Assembly (NCBI RefSeq): GCF_026000115.1 | Contig: NZ_AP026867.1 | Coordinates: forward strand, 713,501-777,500 | Direction: 5' to 3' | Length of the DNA stretch: 64,000 nt | Origin: Aureispira anguillae | GTDB taxonomy: Bacteria; Bacteroidota; Bacteroidia; Chitinophagales; Saprospiraceae | In this document: positions 33,483 through 42,764 of the stretch, piece by piece | How positions within the stretch are numbered: position 1 is the stretch's first letter | How the letters are laid out: every line of letters begins with the position of its first letter | Program-made: the position numbers and the translations under genes | The notes under the pieces: model-generated | Seen by the model: the letters and a program-made list of their open reading frames with translations, nothing else | What the model was told of the DNA's origin: nothing | Databases searched by the model: none

Positions 33483-34418
33483 TTATTTTTTGACTAAAAC
33501 AACCGTTTTAGCAGTAGCCCAGAACGTTTTTTTATCTAAAATATCTACTATCCCACCATTTAAGGAGTAAGAATTGGGATCTCTAGTTGGCAGTAGATAT
33601 TGAATTTCGCCACTACCACAATCAATTTGAGTATTATTAAAATAATCAAATTTAGAACCGACAGACTTTACTTGCGTTTGATATTCTAAAGTAAGCGTTT
33701 TGGCACTTAACAAACGTATGATTTTGTTTCTTCTCAATACTTTTTTTGTTCCACAAGCAATGTAGGCACTAGCATCATCCTCAATAAATGAATTTTTAGC
33801 TTGCAAATCACTTAAGGTCGTTTCTAATTCTTGATTGGTACGTTCTAATTTAGCTGTTTTTATTTTCAGATCAGCATAAGCAGTCGCCAACTGAGTCTCT
33901 GTAGAAGAAACATCAGCCTCTAGCTCATTGAGTGCTATTTGCATATTGGCAATGGTAGATTGAACCTTATTAACTTCGGTTTCTACCTCGGTAAACTTAG
34001 TTTCAAGTTGAGCAATCATCTTTTTGAGCTGAGCATTTTCAACTTTAAAGGCTCTAGCTTTTGTTCTTAATCTTCGAGCTTTTTTGTCTGCTTCGATATT
34101 AGCAGCTTTTAAAGACTGGAGTTTGATTAGTATAGCCTGTTCTTGAGTTGTTCCTTTAACTAGCTCCTTTTGTTGGATAAGCTGATCCATTTCCTTATTA
34201 CGAGTAGCCATCTCACTTAAGGTTTCGTCAATAGCCGTAAGCGTTTCCATAGCATCAGCATATTCACCTTTTATGAGCCGTTCTTCTTCTTCTAACGTTC
34301 CTAATTGTTCTCTTAACAGTTGTTGCTTTTTTTGTTCTTCTTCCATTTTTGCTTGGTAGTTTTCACAACTGATAGTAATACTAGCGAGCAATAGAAATCC
34401 TATATAGGTTAGTTTCAT
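33483..34418 (-). CDS. Coiled-coil lipoprotein (paralogue of the next upstream gene)
   Basis: 311 residues. The lipoprotein signal ends ASITISC. Residues 20-215 are long coiled coil (heptads in EEEQKKQQLLREQLGTLEEE, ELEADVSSTETQLATAYADL). A C-terminal globular part of about 90 residues has AYIACGTKKVLRRNKI, FDYFNNTQIDCGSGEIQYLL and FWATAKTVVLVKK; its three Cys positions match the paralogue. No family assignment I can defend. It is anchored to the outer or inner membrane by lipid and probably extends into the periplasm or outside. It lies 64 bp after its paralogue at 34483-35427. Confidence 0.65.
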   Translation of the reverse strand: MKLTYIGFLLLASITISCENYQAKMEEEQKKQQLLREQLGTLEEEERLIKGEYADAMETLTAIDETLSEMATRNKEMDQLIQQKELVKGTTQEQAILIKLQSLKAANIEADKKARRLRTKARAFKVENAQLKKMIAQLETKFTEVETEVNKVQSTIANMQIALNELEADVSSTETQLATAYADLKIKTAKLERTNQELETTLSDLQAKNSFIEDDASAYIACGTKKVLRRNKIIRLLSAKTLTLEYQTQVKSVGSKFDYFNNTQIDCGSGEIQYLLPTRDPNSYSLNGGIVDILDKKTFWATAKTVVLVKK

Positions 34419-34482
34419 AGTTAATTCGTCTGGTTTAATATTATGGTTCGAAGGAATGCAATAAAGAGCATTAATAAAATCA

Positions 34483-35427
34483 TTAGCTTTTTACTAGCAC
34501 AACAGTTTTGTCTGTAGCCCAAAAAGATTTTGAATTCTTGATAATTAAAACTCCACCTTGAACTTCATAAGAACTCTCGTCTCTTGCAGGGAGAACATAA
34601 AGAATTTCACCGTCACCTCCACAATCAATTTGATCATTGTTGAAGTAATCAATTTCATCGCCATTTTCACGAACAAATTGTTGATAATCTCTAGTTAATT
34701 TTTTCATGCTTGTTTTGCGAAGAATATTTGCTTTACGCAGTGCTTTTTTGTCACCACAAGCAACATAAGCTCTCGCTTGCTCATCGATGAACTCATTTTT
34801 GTTTTTGAGGTCAGCAATGGTTGTTGCCAATTTGTCATTGGTTTGAGTAAGCGTTTCGTTGCGTTCTTTGAGATCTTTGTAAGCATCGTCAAGCTGACCA
34901 CTTTTTTCAGTCAGTTGTCCTTCCATTTTAGCCAAAGCAAGTTCCATGTCATCAATAATATGGCGAGCTTCTTTTAGGTCTTCCTCTTTTTCAATAATTC
35001 TCGTTTCAGCCTGTGCAATCATTTTTTTGAGTTGCTGGTTTTCAATTTGATAAGAGCGCATTCTACGTTGCATGCTTTTAGCAGCTTCTTTGGCAGCCTC
35101 GTTGGCATCTCTAAGTGCCTGAAGCTTGGCAATAATAGATTGGCGTTGAGAAAGGTTGCCACTAAATTCTTTTTGTTGAGTCAACCGTTGAATCTCTTTT
35201 TCATTATTGGCAATAGTTCTCAAGGTGTCTTCTATAGAGTTTAATGTTTCTATAGCAAGCGAATATTCTCCACGAACTAATTTATCTTCTTCTTCTAATT
35301 CATGCAGACGTTTTTGATCTGCTGCATTTTTTTCAACAAGCGCATTGTACTGTTCTTGATAATTATTGCAAGAGCTAACAAAAATGCCCAAAAGCCCCAT
35401 TAGGAGTATGACATAAGATAATTTCAT
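34483..35427 (-). CDS. Coiled-coil lipoprotein (paralogue of the gene at 33483)
   Basis: 314 residues, lipoprotein signal ending GIFVSSC, then a coiled coil (about 25-215) and the same C-terminal globular domain as its neighbour: AYVACGDKKALRKANILRK, IDYFNNDQIDCGGDGEILYV, and FWATDKTVVLVKS at the end. The two proteins align over their whole length, the C-terminal domain best, so they come from a tandem duplication. The coiled coil has diverged more. Function unknown; a structural or adhesin-like envelope role is conceivable. Confidence 0.65.
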   Translation of the reverse strand: MKLSYVILLMGLLGIFVSSCNNYQEQYNALVEKNAADQKRLHELEEEDKLVRGEYSLAIETLNSIEDTLRTIANNEKEIQRLTQQKEFSGNLSQRQSIIAKLQALRDANEAAKEAAKSMQRRMRSYQIENQQLKKMIAQAETRIIEKEEDLKEARHIIDDMELALAKMEGQLTEKSGQLDDAYKDLKERNETLTQTNDKLATTIADLKNKNEFIDEQARAYVACGDKKALRKANILRKTSMKKLTRDYQQFVRENGDEIDYFNNDQIDCGGDGEILYVLPARDESSYEVQGGVLIIKNSKSFWATDKTVVLVKS

Positions 35428-35536
35428 AAGATTCTAATTTGTGAATTGTACCAGTTTTGAAATCTAGTTTATTTTGAGTTAAATACAGTGTTTTCTAAAC
35501 AAGGATAACTTAGCAATAGCAAAATGAGTGCTAAAT

Positions 35537-36172
35537 TTATTCTTCATTGTATTTTATAAGGTTCCAATATTGATTAACATTGGTAGATTCCAACATTAAT
35601 TTGTTTCCTTTTTTGTAAGCTCTACCATCTGTGATATTGAGCATAATTTTGTCATCGGGATTTTCCATAAACATAATCAAATAATCATTGGGGTCAATAC
35701 GCCCTTCTATCATTTTTCGTATATCAGAAGTGTTGATTTTTGCAATAAAACGAATCCCTGCACTATCTTTATTGATTTCTGCAAATCGAAAAGCTAATAC
35801 TTGTGTTTCACGGTTGCCATAATCAATTTTACCAATAAAAGTACTTTGAGTTAATTCTGCTAAATCTATATTGCTAGAACTGATCGAGTCAATTTGATTG
35901 GGGACAGCATCCTTGTATTTTCCATTAGGGAAATCAACCAAATATTTTTTATAGTTATATACGGTATGTTTTTGTTTGGCAGCAAACCAAGCAAAATCTT
36001 CTTTATGTGTGGCAGCATCTGTAGCATATTTGCTATCAGGGTAAGTAATTAAAAAAGAATCAATAGCTGCACTAGAGTTTTGACTTAGTGCCAGTTCCCA
36101 GGCTTTGTCCTCTTCATTAGAGCATGACATTAAAATGGTGAGGATCAATAGGCAGAATAATAGTGATTTCAT
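35537..36172 (-). CDS. Lipoprotein with TPR-like N-terminal repeats
   Basis: 211 residues. Lipoprotein signal ends ILMSC. Residues 22-100 have two TPR-like units built on LxxYPDSKYATDA and LVDFPNGKYKDAV, as in BamD/YbgF-type proteins. The C-terminal half (about 105-211) is beta-rich with an unknown fold (GKIDYGNRETQVLAFRF). It starts 2 bp after the acyltransferase stop codon, so the two are cotranscribed. Confidence 0.65.
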   Translation of the reverse strand: MKSLLFCLLILTILMSCSNEEDKAWELALSQNSSAAIDSFLITYPDSKYATDAATHKEDFAWFAAKQKHTVYNYKKYLVDFPNGKYKDAVPNQIDSISSSNIDLAELTQSTFIGKIDYGNRETQVLAFRFAEINKDSAGIRFIAKINTSDIRKMIEGRIDPNDYLIMFMENPDDKIMLNITDGRAYKKGNKLMLESTNVNQYWNLIKYNEE

Positions 36173-36174
36173 GA

Positions 36175-37893
36175 TTACTTTATATTTTTAACTTCAATGT
36201 ATTCAGATAAATTATAACCTGTTAAGCGGTTATGATAGTAAAGCAAAAGATTAAGATTTTCGCTTCGAACATTTTGTTGTTTGTCCATAAACAATGCTTT
36301 TTGTACATGGAATATACCAATATTATCAATACCATGTTTAATTAAGTCCTGAATACTTCCATTCTTTACAATGTTAGATAATCTGACTTTTCCAGCTTTG
36401 TTTAGTGCCAACAGATGGTCACGAAGTAACGTGATATTTCTTTTGAAGACCTCTTGGGTTATGATGCGATCCTCTTTGGGCAGTCTCAATATTCCATAAA
36501 GATCCAAGCTAGGATATTTTTTCTGAAGGATGTTGAATGCCGTATGTGCTACTAAATGACTACTTAAAACAACATTCTCATTGTGATAACGCTTAACAAT
36601 TTGTTTGGCAAGCATTTTAGTATATTGAGCATTGCGTTGTTTATCATTTTTGACAACTCCTCCCGATACAAAATACCCCTCTAAATCAACCACGTTTCCT
36701 CTTTTGTCCAAACTTTGCCCCTTGGAGTTAACAAAATTGCCCAAGACATCCATGGGCTGCCCAAAATTGACGACAATTTCAGAAGTAGAAGAGAAAAATT
36801 TCCAGAAAAACTTAAGAAAATTAAAGGCCCCTCCAAATGCTTTTTTCTCAATGAGGTAAAGTTCCTTTCCTGTTCGCTCCAAGTGAGAATTGATCAAATT
36901 CTTGGCTTCCAAGACACAGTGGTAGTTTAGAACAACAGGAACAATAAATATTTTATTGTCCTCTTTGCGTTGAAACAAATTCCCTTGGGCATCTATAGCC
37001 GTTCCCAACAAACCCATTTTTAATTTGTCTTCTAAGGCACCAGAACGGGAGCGGGTTCCACCTGGAAAAAAGATAGAATGCACTCTGCGTTCCATGTTTA
37101 ATTGAGAATAAGCTTTGAGTGTCTCTAAGTAAAAATCATTTTTTTTGCGACGATCTAAACCATAAGCGCCCAGCCTAGGAAAAATATAACCCAGTATTTT
37201 GTTATAAAGGTTGATTCCTGCCCCATAAGTAAATGCAGACAAACCAATTTGATCTGCAGCCCAACCCACCAAGATAGAATCTAGGTTACTAAAGTGTGTA
37301 GGAACCAATACGATAGTACCTTGTGGCAATAAGTTGCGAATGGTTGTTACATCACCGACAATTTGAAGCTTATCTTGTAGGCGCTTTTTAGAACGAAAAA
37401 AGCTAGAAGCATTGAGGATCGTACTAAATAGTTTGGGCAAGAATTTTTGTGCGATTTTATAAGTAGGAATCTTGAAATTGCTCATGATTTCTCTCAAATA
37501 CCGCTCTGTAATTCGTCTTAACAATCGATGATTGTACTCTTTTACGGAACTCTCTGTTTGATCGAGTGATTTTCGGAGCAGTTTTTTTCGAATATCATTC
37601 CAAAAATCCATCTCATCTGGCGGGTCAACTTTCCAGGGCTCATTAACAATACGCATGCGTTCTAAGTAAAGCACTTTTGCAATGGCTTCGCTCATATTAT
37701 CCTTGCGTTTTTTATTAATGATAGATTGAGTGGTAAACTCAGAGGCGTATTTCATAAACTCTTCCTTCTCTTGGCTGAGTTTATGAATGGGCCAACTAGT
37801 CATGTCTTCCACCATTGGCATAGGATAGTCAACAGGCTGCAAATCAATTTGCTCCTTTTTTTTTATAATGGCTTCTTCTGTTTTTTCTGACAT
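36175..37893 (-). CDS. Large glycerophospholipid acyltransferase (PlsB/PlsC superfamily)
   Basis: 572 residues. The catalytic motif is VPTHFSNLDS (His-x4-Asp) near 205-214. Downstream motifs are YIFPRLGAYGLDRRKKND and the substrate-binding FFPGGTRSRSGALEDK near 275-290. N- and C-terminal extensions of about 190 and 180 residues are helical, giving a PlsB-like overall size. It probably acylates glycerol-3-phosphate or lysophosphatidate. It is followed directly by a lipoprotein gene. The second acyltransferase in the window (22812-24134) is of a different subtype. Confidence 0.82.
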   Translation of the reverse strand: MSEKTEEAIIKKKEQIDLQPVDYPMPMVEDMTSWPIHKLSQEKEEFMKYASEFTTQSIINKKRKDNMSEAIAKVLYLERMRIVNEPWKVDPPDEMDFWNDIRKKLLRKSLDQTESSVKEYNHRLLRRITERYLREIMSNFKIPTYKIAQKFLPKLFSTILNASSFFRSKKRLQDKLQIVGDVTTIRNLLPQGTIVLVPTHFSNLDSILVGWAADQIGLSAFTYGAGINLYNKILGYIFPRLGAYGLDRRKKNDFYLETLKAYSQLNMERRVHSIFFPGGTRSRSGALEDKLKMGLLGTAIDAQGNLFQRKEDNKIFIVPVVLNYHCVLEAKNLINSHLERTGKELYLIEKKAFGGAFNFLKFFWKFFSSTSEIVVNFGQPMDVLGNFVNSKGQSLDKRGNVVDLEGYFVSGGVVKNDKQRNAQYTKMLAKQIVKRYHNENVVLSSHLVAHTAFNILQKKYPSLDLYGILRLPKEDRIITQEVFKRNITLLRDHLLALNKAGKVRLSNIVKNGSIQDLIKHGIDNIGIFHVQKALFMDKQQNVRSENLNLLLYYHNRLTGYNLSEYIEVKNIK

Positions 37894-38491
37894 AAAGTGT
37901 TAATTCCTAAATCCAATCTAAACCAATGAATAATTTTTTCATTGATCTAGTTTTTACTGATGATAATTATTAGCGTTCTGTCTGACATTTTGAATCTCCA
38001 ATCATAATATTTGAAGCAACAAACAAGTTTAAGAATATTGCCTTATTGGATGGTAAAAATGTTCTACAGCACAAACAATTTATTGGAAAAATGCCCAACA
38101 AATGGAGTTCAATAATACTCATTTTAATTTTGAACCTGCTTATTTTATGTGCTAATAAAATGCTAACTAATTTACACAAAATTAACGATTACTTTTAGAT
38201 TGTAGCATCTTCTATTTGATTAATCTTTATTTTTTAATTTTTAAACCTTCCAAACTCCCTATTTTAAAAGCGTTTGACGCTATAAGGCTGAGCGAAATAG
38301 AATATATTTTTAGGGATATTATTTTAAATAAATTAGTGCTTATCTAATCTGTTCTGACTACCTCTATAAATTGAAGTAGAATAAATTTTATCTAGATTTT
38401 TTTATCTAAAAACTATTACATAACTTACAGGTATAAGAAACCTCAAAATGATCCTACTTTAAAACACTCACGATATGAATTTAAATTACTT
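37894..38491. other. Intergenic region between divergent genes, no supported gene
   Basis: 598 bp. A hairpin CAATGAA/TTCATTG lies at 37924-37944 in the leader of the acyltransferase gene. A 35-codon plus-strand frame (38091-38198) encodes one hydrophobic segment and could be a small membrane peptide, but nothing else supports it. The rest is A+T-rich promoter-type DNA. Confidence 0.4.
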
Positions 38492-40231
38492 ATGACAGAA
38501 AAGGAGTTATTAGAAAGAGAAGAGTTACTGGAAGATATTTTAGATGCATTAGAGGATGGAGATTATGAGGAGGCAGAGGATTTAGCCGATGAAGCAATTG
38601 AAGCGTTCCCCAATGAAGCTTTTGGTTATTATTACGTAGGTGAAGCAATGTTTTTGCAAGGTGATGTGGATGATGCAGTAGCCTATTATCAGCAAGCAGT
38701 AGATAAAGCTGCTGACAACCCCGATTATAAGAGCCGATTAGCGCTTATGTATGCAAAATTAGAAGAAGAAGAAAAAGCCAAACAAATTTATGCTGGAATA
38801 CTAGCAATTCATGATGGTCATGTTGATTCTTTGGTTGCAATGGGAGTTTATGCCATCAATGATGATGCACCAGAAGATGCTTTGAACTATTTGGACAAAG
38901 CATTAGAAGTATCTCCAGATTATGGTGATGCCTACAAAATTCGGGCAATTGTTCACACCAACCTTAATAATTATGAAGAGGCATTAGACGATATTAATAA
39001 AGCATTAAAAATGGCGCCTGATGATCAAGAATTATGGCTCCAAAAAATTAACCTACACGATATTAGTGGAGATGCAGTTGCAACCGAAAATGCATTTAGT
39101 GAATGGGTTGAATTGAATCCTGAAGATGCCGATCGTCACAAGGCCCAAGCTGATTTTTATGTAGGACAAAACAATTATAAGGCTGCTGAAAAATCATTTG
39201 ATTTAGCGATCGAAAAGCAGCTATATGGTGATTTTGCAGCGATTAATTCTATTTTGGGTAGAGGTTGGGCTCGCTTGCATCAAAACAATACTTCGGCTGC
39301 AGTTGATGATTTTAGTCGAGTGATTGAGCTGGATGCTAAAATTGCAGATTCTTATATCGGAATTGCAGAAGCTAAGGCTAAAGATGGTGCCATTGATGCG
39401 GCTTCTACTTATTTAGATTTGGGCATTGATATTGTCTTGGATAACAAGTGGATGTTGTATAATAAAAAAGGTGTTATTCATACACAAGCAGGAAATTGGG
39501 AGATGGCAGAGGCTGCTTTTCAGGCATTGTTGGAAATGGACGATGAAGAAATAAATGCAGAGGGACATTTTAGTATGGGGAAATTATACCAAACTAAAGG
39601 AGACTTGGAAGCTGCTTTTAGATCGTGGCGCAAAGCAAGTGATATTTTTCACTTGGAAGCAGAGGAGTGCATCGAAAAATATTGTTCAAACTTCTTAGGT
39701 ATAGAACTCAAAGAAAAAGAGGCGCTGCTCTTGGATGAGATGCAAGAAGCCTTTAAAACAAATAAACAATCACAAATTCTTAAACCCTTATTCCATAAGT
39801 TTTGGAAAGTTGACATCAAAGCAACTAGCGCCAAAAACGAAATGTTTGCTCAGATGCCTGCCAAGATGGAGAAGCAAATTCTGGGATTATTGGATAATAT
39901 CTGTCTTAGTATTGTTCACAAGGGGGTAATGGTGCTAAATCCTGGTCAAGATAGCGTGCGTATGCTGTATCAGATCAAGGAAGAAGCTGCGAAATCTGTT
40001 ACAATTAATGGTGTCCCCTTAAATGGCACTGATGAACGTGATTTTACATTGGGGCTTGCTGGAGACCATTTAACGTTAAGAGGGTTCGGAGATGAAGATG
40101 CTGACATCAATTTGTATCTAAATGAAGTTACTGTTAGTCAACTTCCCAAAAACACTCAAAATGAGTTGAAAAAATTAGCAAGTGCTGGAGATTTAGACTT
40201 TATGGGAGATGAATTTAAAGGGATGATTTAA
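38492..40231 (+). CDS. TPR protein with distinct C-terminal domain
   Basis: 579 residues, cytosolic: no signal peptide. A very acidic N-terminus (EELLEDILDALEDGDYEEAE) leads into about ten TPR units between residues 15 and 400, many ending in the classic position-8/20/27 pattern (FGYYYVGEAMFLQGDVDDAV, GDAYKIRAIVHTNLNNYEEA). The last 150 residues (from about 425) form a separate alpha/beta domain, with GVMVLNPGQDSVRMLYQI and GLAGDHLTLRGFGDEDAD, that I do not recognise. Monocistronic; terminator at 40261-40293. Confidence 0.75.
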   Translation: MTEKELLEREELLEDILDALEDGDYEEAEDLADEAIEAFPNEAFGYYYVGEAMFLQGDVDDAVAYYQQAVDKAADNPDYKSRLALMYAKLEEEEKAKQIYAGILAIHDGHVDSLVAMGVYAINDDAPEDALNYLDKALEVSPDYGDAYKIRAIVHTNLNNYEEALDDINKALKMAPDDQELWLQKINLHDISGDAVATENAFSEWVELNPEDADRHKAQADFYVGQNNYKAAEKSFDLAIEKQLYGDFAAINSILGRGWARLHQNNTSAAVDDFSRVIELDAKIADSYIGIAEAKAKDGAIDAASTYLDLGIDIVLDNKWMLYNKKGVIHTQAGNWEMAEAAFQALLEMDDEEINAEGHFSMGKLYQTKGDLEAAFRSWRKASDIFHLEAEECIEKYCSNFLGIELKEKEALLLDEMQEAFKTNKQSQILKPLFHKFWKVDIKATSAKNEMFAQMPAKMEKQILGLLDNICLSIVHKGVMVLNPGQDSVRMLYQIKEEAAKSVTINGVPLNGTDERDFTLGLAGDHLTLRGFGDEDADINLYLNEVTVSQLPKNTQNELKKLASAGDLDFMGDEFKGMI

Positions 40232-40260
40232 AACGTTTAAATCAATTCTTTTTTTTATAA

Positions 40261-40293
40261 AAAAGCTGTTTCATTTTGGATGGAGCAGCTTTT
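40261..40293 (+). terminator. Terminator hairpin after the TPR gene
   Basis: AAAAGCTGTTTCAT (40261-40274) pairs with ATGGAGCAGCTTTT (40280-40293), including G-T pairs, and ends in four T. The remainder of the 303-bp gap 40232-40534 holds a TATCTTCG -7-like box at 40493-40500 before ung and nothing else. Confidence 0.65.
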
Positions 40294-40534
40294 GTCTATC
40301 TGAAAACAAGCATAGGTTGCTCGTACTGTATTGCTAATCTTTAAGGACAACAATTAGTATGCTGTTAGGTTAGTTTTGTTATTAGTTCTTTAGAAACGGT
40401 TTAGCTTGTTTAAGTTGCTGGTTTTGATGGATCTAAATCTAAAATATATTCTAAGTTTTGTTGTGAGACTTGCACTAAGTTCCAAAAAAACTTATCTTCG
40501 CAGGACATTATTCACTTAAAGTATAACCCAAAAT

Positions 40535-41227
40535 ATGGCTGAAATAATAGATGTAAAAATTGAAGAAAGCTGGAAAAAGGCACTAAATAACGAATTTCAA
40601 GAAGATTACTTTTCTAAGATTAAAACCTTTTTGAAGGGAGAGTATGCGGCAGGAAAAACAATATACCCTCCTGGCAATTTGATTTTTAATGCCTTTGATA
40701 CGGTTCCGTTGCCTGAGCTAAAAGTCGTTATTCTAGGGCAAGATCCTTATCATGGACCAGGACAGGCTCATGGGCTTTCTTTTTCGGTACCCAAAACAGC
40801 AAAAATACCTCCATCTTTAAGGAATGTCTATAAGGAATTGACAGAAGATATTCCTGGCTTCGAAAAACCCAAACATGGCAACTTGGAAACTTGGGCAAAA
40901 CAAGGAGTCTTTTTGCTCAATGCTTTTTTGACGGTAGAACATAAAAAAGCGGGATCGCATCAAAAAATAGGTTGGGGTAAATTTACAGATGCCGTAATTC
41001 AAAAAATATCGGATGAACGAGAGGGAGTTGTTTTTATGTTTTGGGGAAATTTCGCCAAAAAGAAAGCGGTATTGGTAGATTCCAACAAACATTTAATTTT
41101 GGAAGCTGCGCATCCTTCTCCTTTGGCGGGCACTGCATTTTTAGGAAACAAACATTTCTCTCAGGCAAATGCTTATTTAGAACAACAAGGGAAAAAAGGA
41201 ATTGATTGGATTTTACCCTTAGATTAA
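40535..41227 (+). CDS. ung: Uracil-DNA glycosylase, family 1
   Basis: 230 residues, the usual length. The water-activating loop is GQDPYHG at 68-74 (catalytic Asp70). PPSLRNVYKELTED is the Pro-rich loop, LLNAFLTVEHKKAGSH the uracil-recognition strand, and HPSPLAG near 193 the minor-groove loop with the catalytic His. It removes uracil from DNA as the first step of base excision repair. Monocistronic. Confidence 0.97.
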   Translation: MAEIIDVKIEESWKKALNNEFQEDYFSKIKTFLKGEYAAGKTIYPPGNLIFNAFDTVPLPELKVVILGQDPYHGPGQAHGLSFSVPKTAKIPPSLRNVYKELTEDIPGFEKPKHGNLETWAKQGVFLLNAFLTVEHKKAGSHQKIGWGKFTDAVIQKISDEREGVVFMFWGNFAKKKAVLVDSNKHLILEAAHPSPLAGTAFLGNKHFSQANAYLEQQGKKGIDWILPLD

Positions 41228-41263
41228 ATAAGGTTTAATCCATTTAGTAGTATATATATAGAT

Positions 41264-41291
41264 AACAAGTCCTGTAAGAACGGGACTTGTT
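41264..41291. terminator. Hairpin between convergent ung and lipoprotein genes
   Basis: AACAAGTCC and GGACTTGTT (41264-41272 and 41283-41291) are exact complements around a 10-nt centre. No strong T-tract follows, so it is a weak bidirectional terminator candidate. Confidence 0.45.
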
Positions 41292-41335
41292 ACCCATAAG
41301 AGATGGTCTGCCTGCGGATACCTTTGAAAAGTTGT

Positions 41336-41731
41336 CTATTCTACTTTATCCAAATCGAGATAGTATTCAGTGTGGGGACCCCCTCCTTTGCCTGCGCCGC
41401 TTATTTTGTGAACGGTTCCATAAAATTTGTGTACTTTTTTATCGTTGGGTATCTTAAGGTTATTATAATAGGCAACAAGTTGTTGGCCTTTATTATAGTC
41501 AATATAAATGTGCTGTTCGTTGCTGATTGATCCCTTCATCATATGTTGATGAATGACCGTTGCTTTTTTTCCTTGCAAACATATTTTTTTTCCATGATAA
41601 TCTTGGATGGATTCGTTGAGAGGTAGTGGGGGATATTGTGTTATGTAGGTTGTGTTTTTTTCTATTGTTTGACAAGCTCCAAAAGAGCAACAACAAATAC
41701 TTGCGATCAATAGTACTGCAATAAAATTCAT
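41336..41731 (-). CDS. Small lipoprotein, unrecognised
   Basis: 131 residues. Hydrophobic signal with a Cys-rich end; the likely acylated Cys is in SFGACQ (about residue 20). The mature domain is beta-rich (GKKICLQGKKATVIHQHMMK, HIYIDYNKGQQLVAYYN, HKFYGTVHKISGAGKGGGPH), compatible with a small OB-like fold. The Gly-rich loop near the C-terminus is unusual. It converges on ung and reads alone. Confidence 0.55.
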   Translation of the reverse strand: MNFIAVLLIASICCCSFGACQTIEKNTTYITQYPPLPLNESIQDYHGKKICLQGKKATVIHQHMMKGSISNEQHIYIDYNKGQQLVAYYNNLKIPNDKKVHKFYGTVHKISGAGKGGGPHTEYYLDLDKVE

Positions 41732-41859
41732 GTTAAAAGGTTAATTTAGTCCAATAGAAATGCGAAAATGTAGGTAAGCATAGCAATTAATGAGTGCAAA
41801 AAAATGGTTTATAACCTAAAAATAAAAGCTTATTCTTTTAAATATTCAAGATTTAATTT

Positions 41860-41867
41860 TATTTTTG
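41860..41867 (+). promoter_or_regulatory. -7 box TATTTTTG of the rpsF operon
   Basis: Match to TAnnTTTG, 115 bp upstream of the rpsF start. The intervening leader (41872-41982) is long and could carry autoregulatory structure, as known for rpsF leaders in other phyla, but no specific motif is recognised. Confidence 0.4.
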
Positions 41868-41982
41868 CAGCCGCTTAGGATTTTTTGGATCACTTAAAGT
41901 AGTATTTCAAAAGTACTTTTTTACCACCAAAAAACCAAGCAACTTTTAATTGTAAACCATACATATAAAATTTTAAATCGTA

Positions 41983-42363
41983 ATGAGACAATACGAAACA
42001 ACATTCATCATCAATCCCGCGCTGTCAGGTGATGAAATCAAACAGACAGCTCAAATGTATGTCGACTTCCTCAAAGGTGAGGGATGTGAGATTATACATC
42101 TTGACGAAATGGGCGTTCTACAATTAGCTTACACCATCAATAAGCGTTCTTCTGGAGCTTATTTTTGGCTAGAGTACAAAGCTCCAAGTGGAGATGTTAT
42201 CAACAAAATGGAATTAGCGTTCCGTCGTGATGACAATGTACTACGTTACTTGACGATCAAAGTAGACAAGCATAGAGCTCAATACAACTTGGACAAACGT
42301 GCTGGAAAATTTGAGAAAAAAGAAGAAGAATCTGCTGATACTAAAGAAGAGGCAACTGCTTAA
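41983..42363 (+). CDS. rpsF: 30S ribosomal protein S6
   Basis: 126 residues. Core MRQYETTFIINPALSGDEIK start, AYTINKRSSGAYFWLEY in the middle and DDNVLRYLTIKVDKHR near 85-100 are characteristic. The acidic C-terminal tail (KKEEESADTKEEATA) is longer than in E. coli before processing but common in Bacteroidota. First gene of rpsF-rpsR-rplI. Confidence 0.96.
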   Translation: MRQYETTFIINPALSGDEIKQTAQMYVDFLKGEGCEIIHLDEMGVLQLAYTINKRSSGAYFWLEYKAPSGDVINKMELAFRRDDNVLRYLTIKVDKHRAQYNLDKRAGKFEKKEEESADTKEEATA

Positions 42364-42439
42364 TCTTGATTTAGATTCTTAAAAATTATTAAAAAAATTG
42401 CCCTACTAGTTTAGGGGACTAAATAAAAGCTATAAAATT

Positions 42440-42706
42440 ATGGCAACTAGAGAAGATATCAAGTTTTTGAGCAATCCTAAGATCGGTCAAAAACGTAAAA
42501 AATACTGTCGTTTCCGTCGTTACGGAATTAAGTCAATTGATTATAGAGATGTTGACTTTTTGATGAACTTTATCAATGAACAAGGAAAAATTCTTCCTCG
42601 TCGTATCACTGGTAACTCATTGAAATACCAAAGAAAAGTGGCTACTGCTGTTAAGCGTTCTCGTCACTTAGGTTTACTACCTTATGTAGTAGATAATTTG
42701 AAATAA
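42440..42706 (+). CDS. rpsR: 30S ribosomal protein S18
   Basis: 88 residues, basic. [40 protein letters not shown] and [13 protein letters not shown] are diagnostic of S18. It lies 76 bp after rpsF in the standard order and partners S6 on the small-subunit platform. Only one Cys (position 22) is present, so it is not the zinc-binding four-Cys form. Confidence 0.97.
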   Translation: MATREDIKFLSNPKIGQKRKKYCRFRRYGIKSIDYRDVDFLMNFINEQGKILPRRITGNSLKYQRKVATAVKRSRHLGLLPYVVDNLK

Positions 42707-42764
42707 GTAAGAAGCTTAATTCTTATCTATTATTTTTCGAATCTTGATAATCTGACTATAAATC

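Noticed and set aside
37970-38179. 69-codon minus-strand frame in the divergent intergenic region
   Set aside because: Composition is random-looking, with no conserved pattern and no promoter or ribosome binding support.
38091-38198. 35-codon plus-strand frame with one hydrophobic segment
   Set aside because: Could be a small membrane protein, but A+T-rich intergenic DNA yields such frames by chance. No independent sign of expression.
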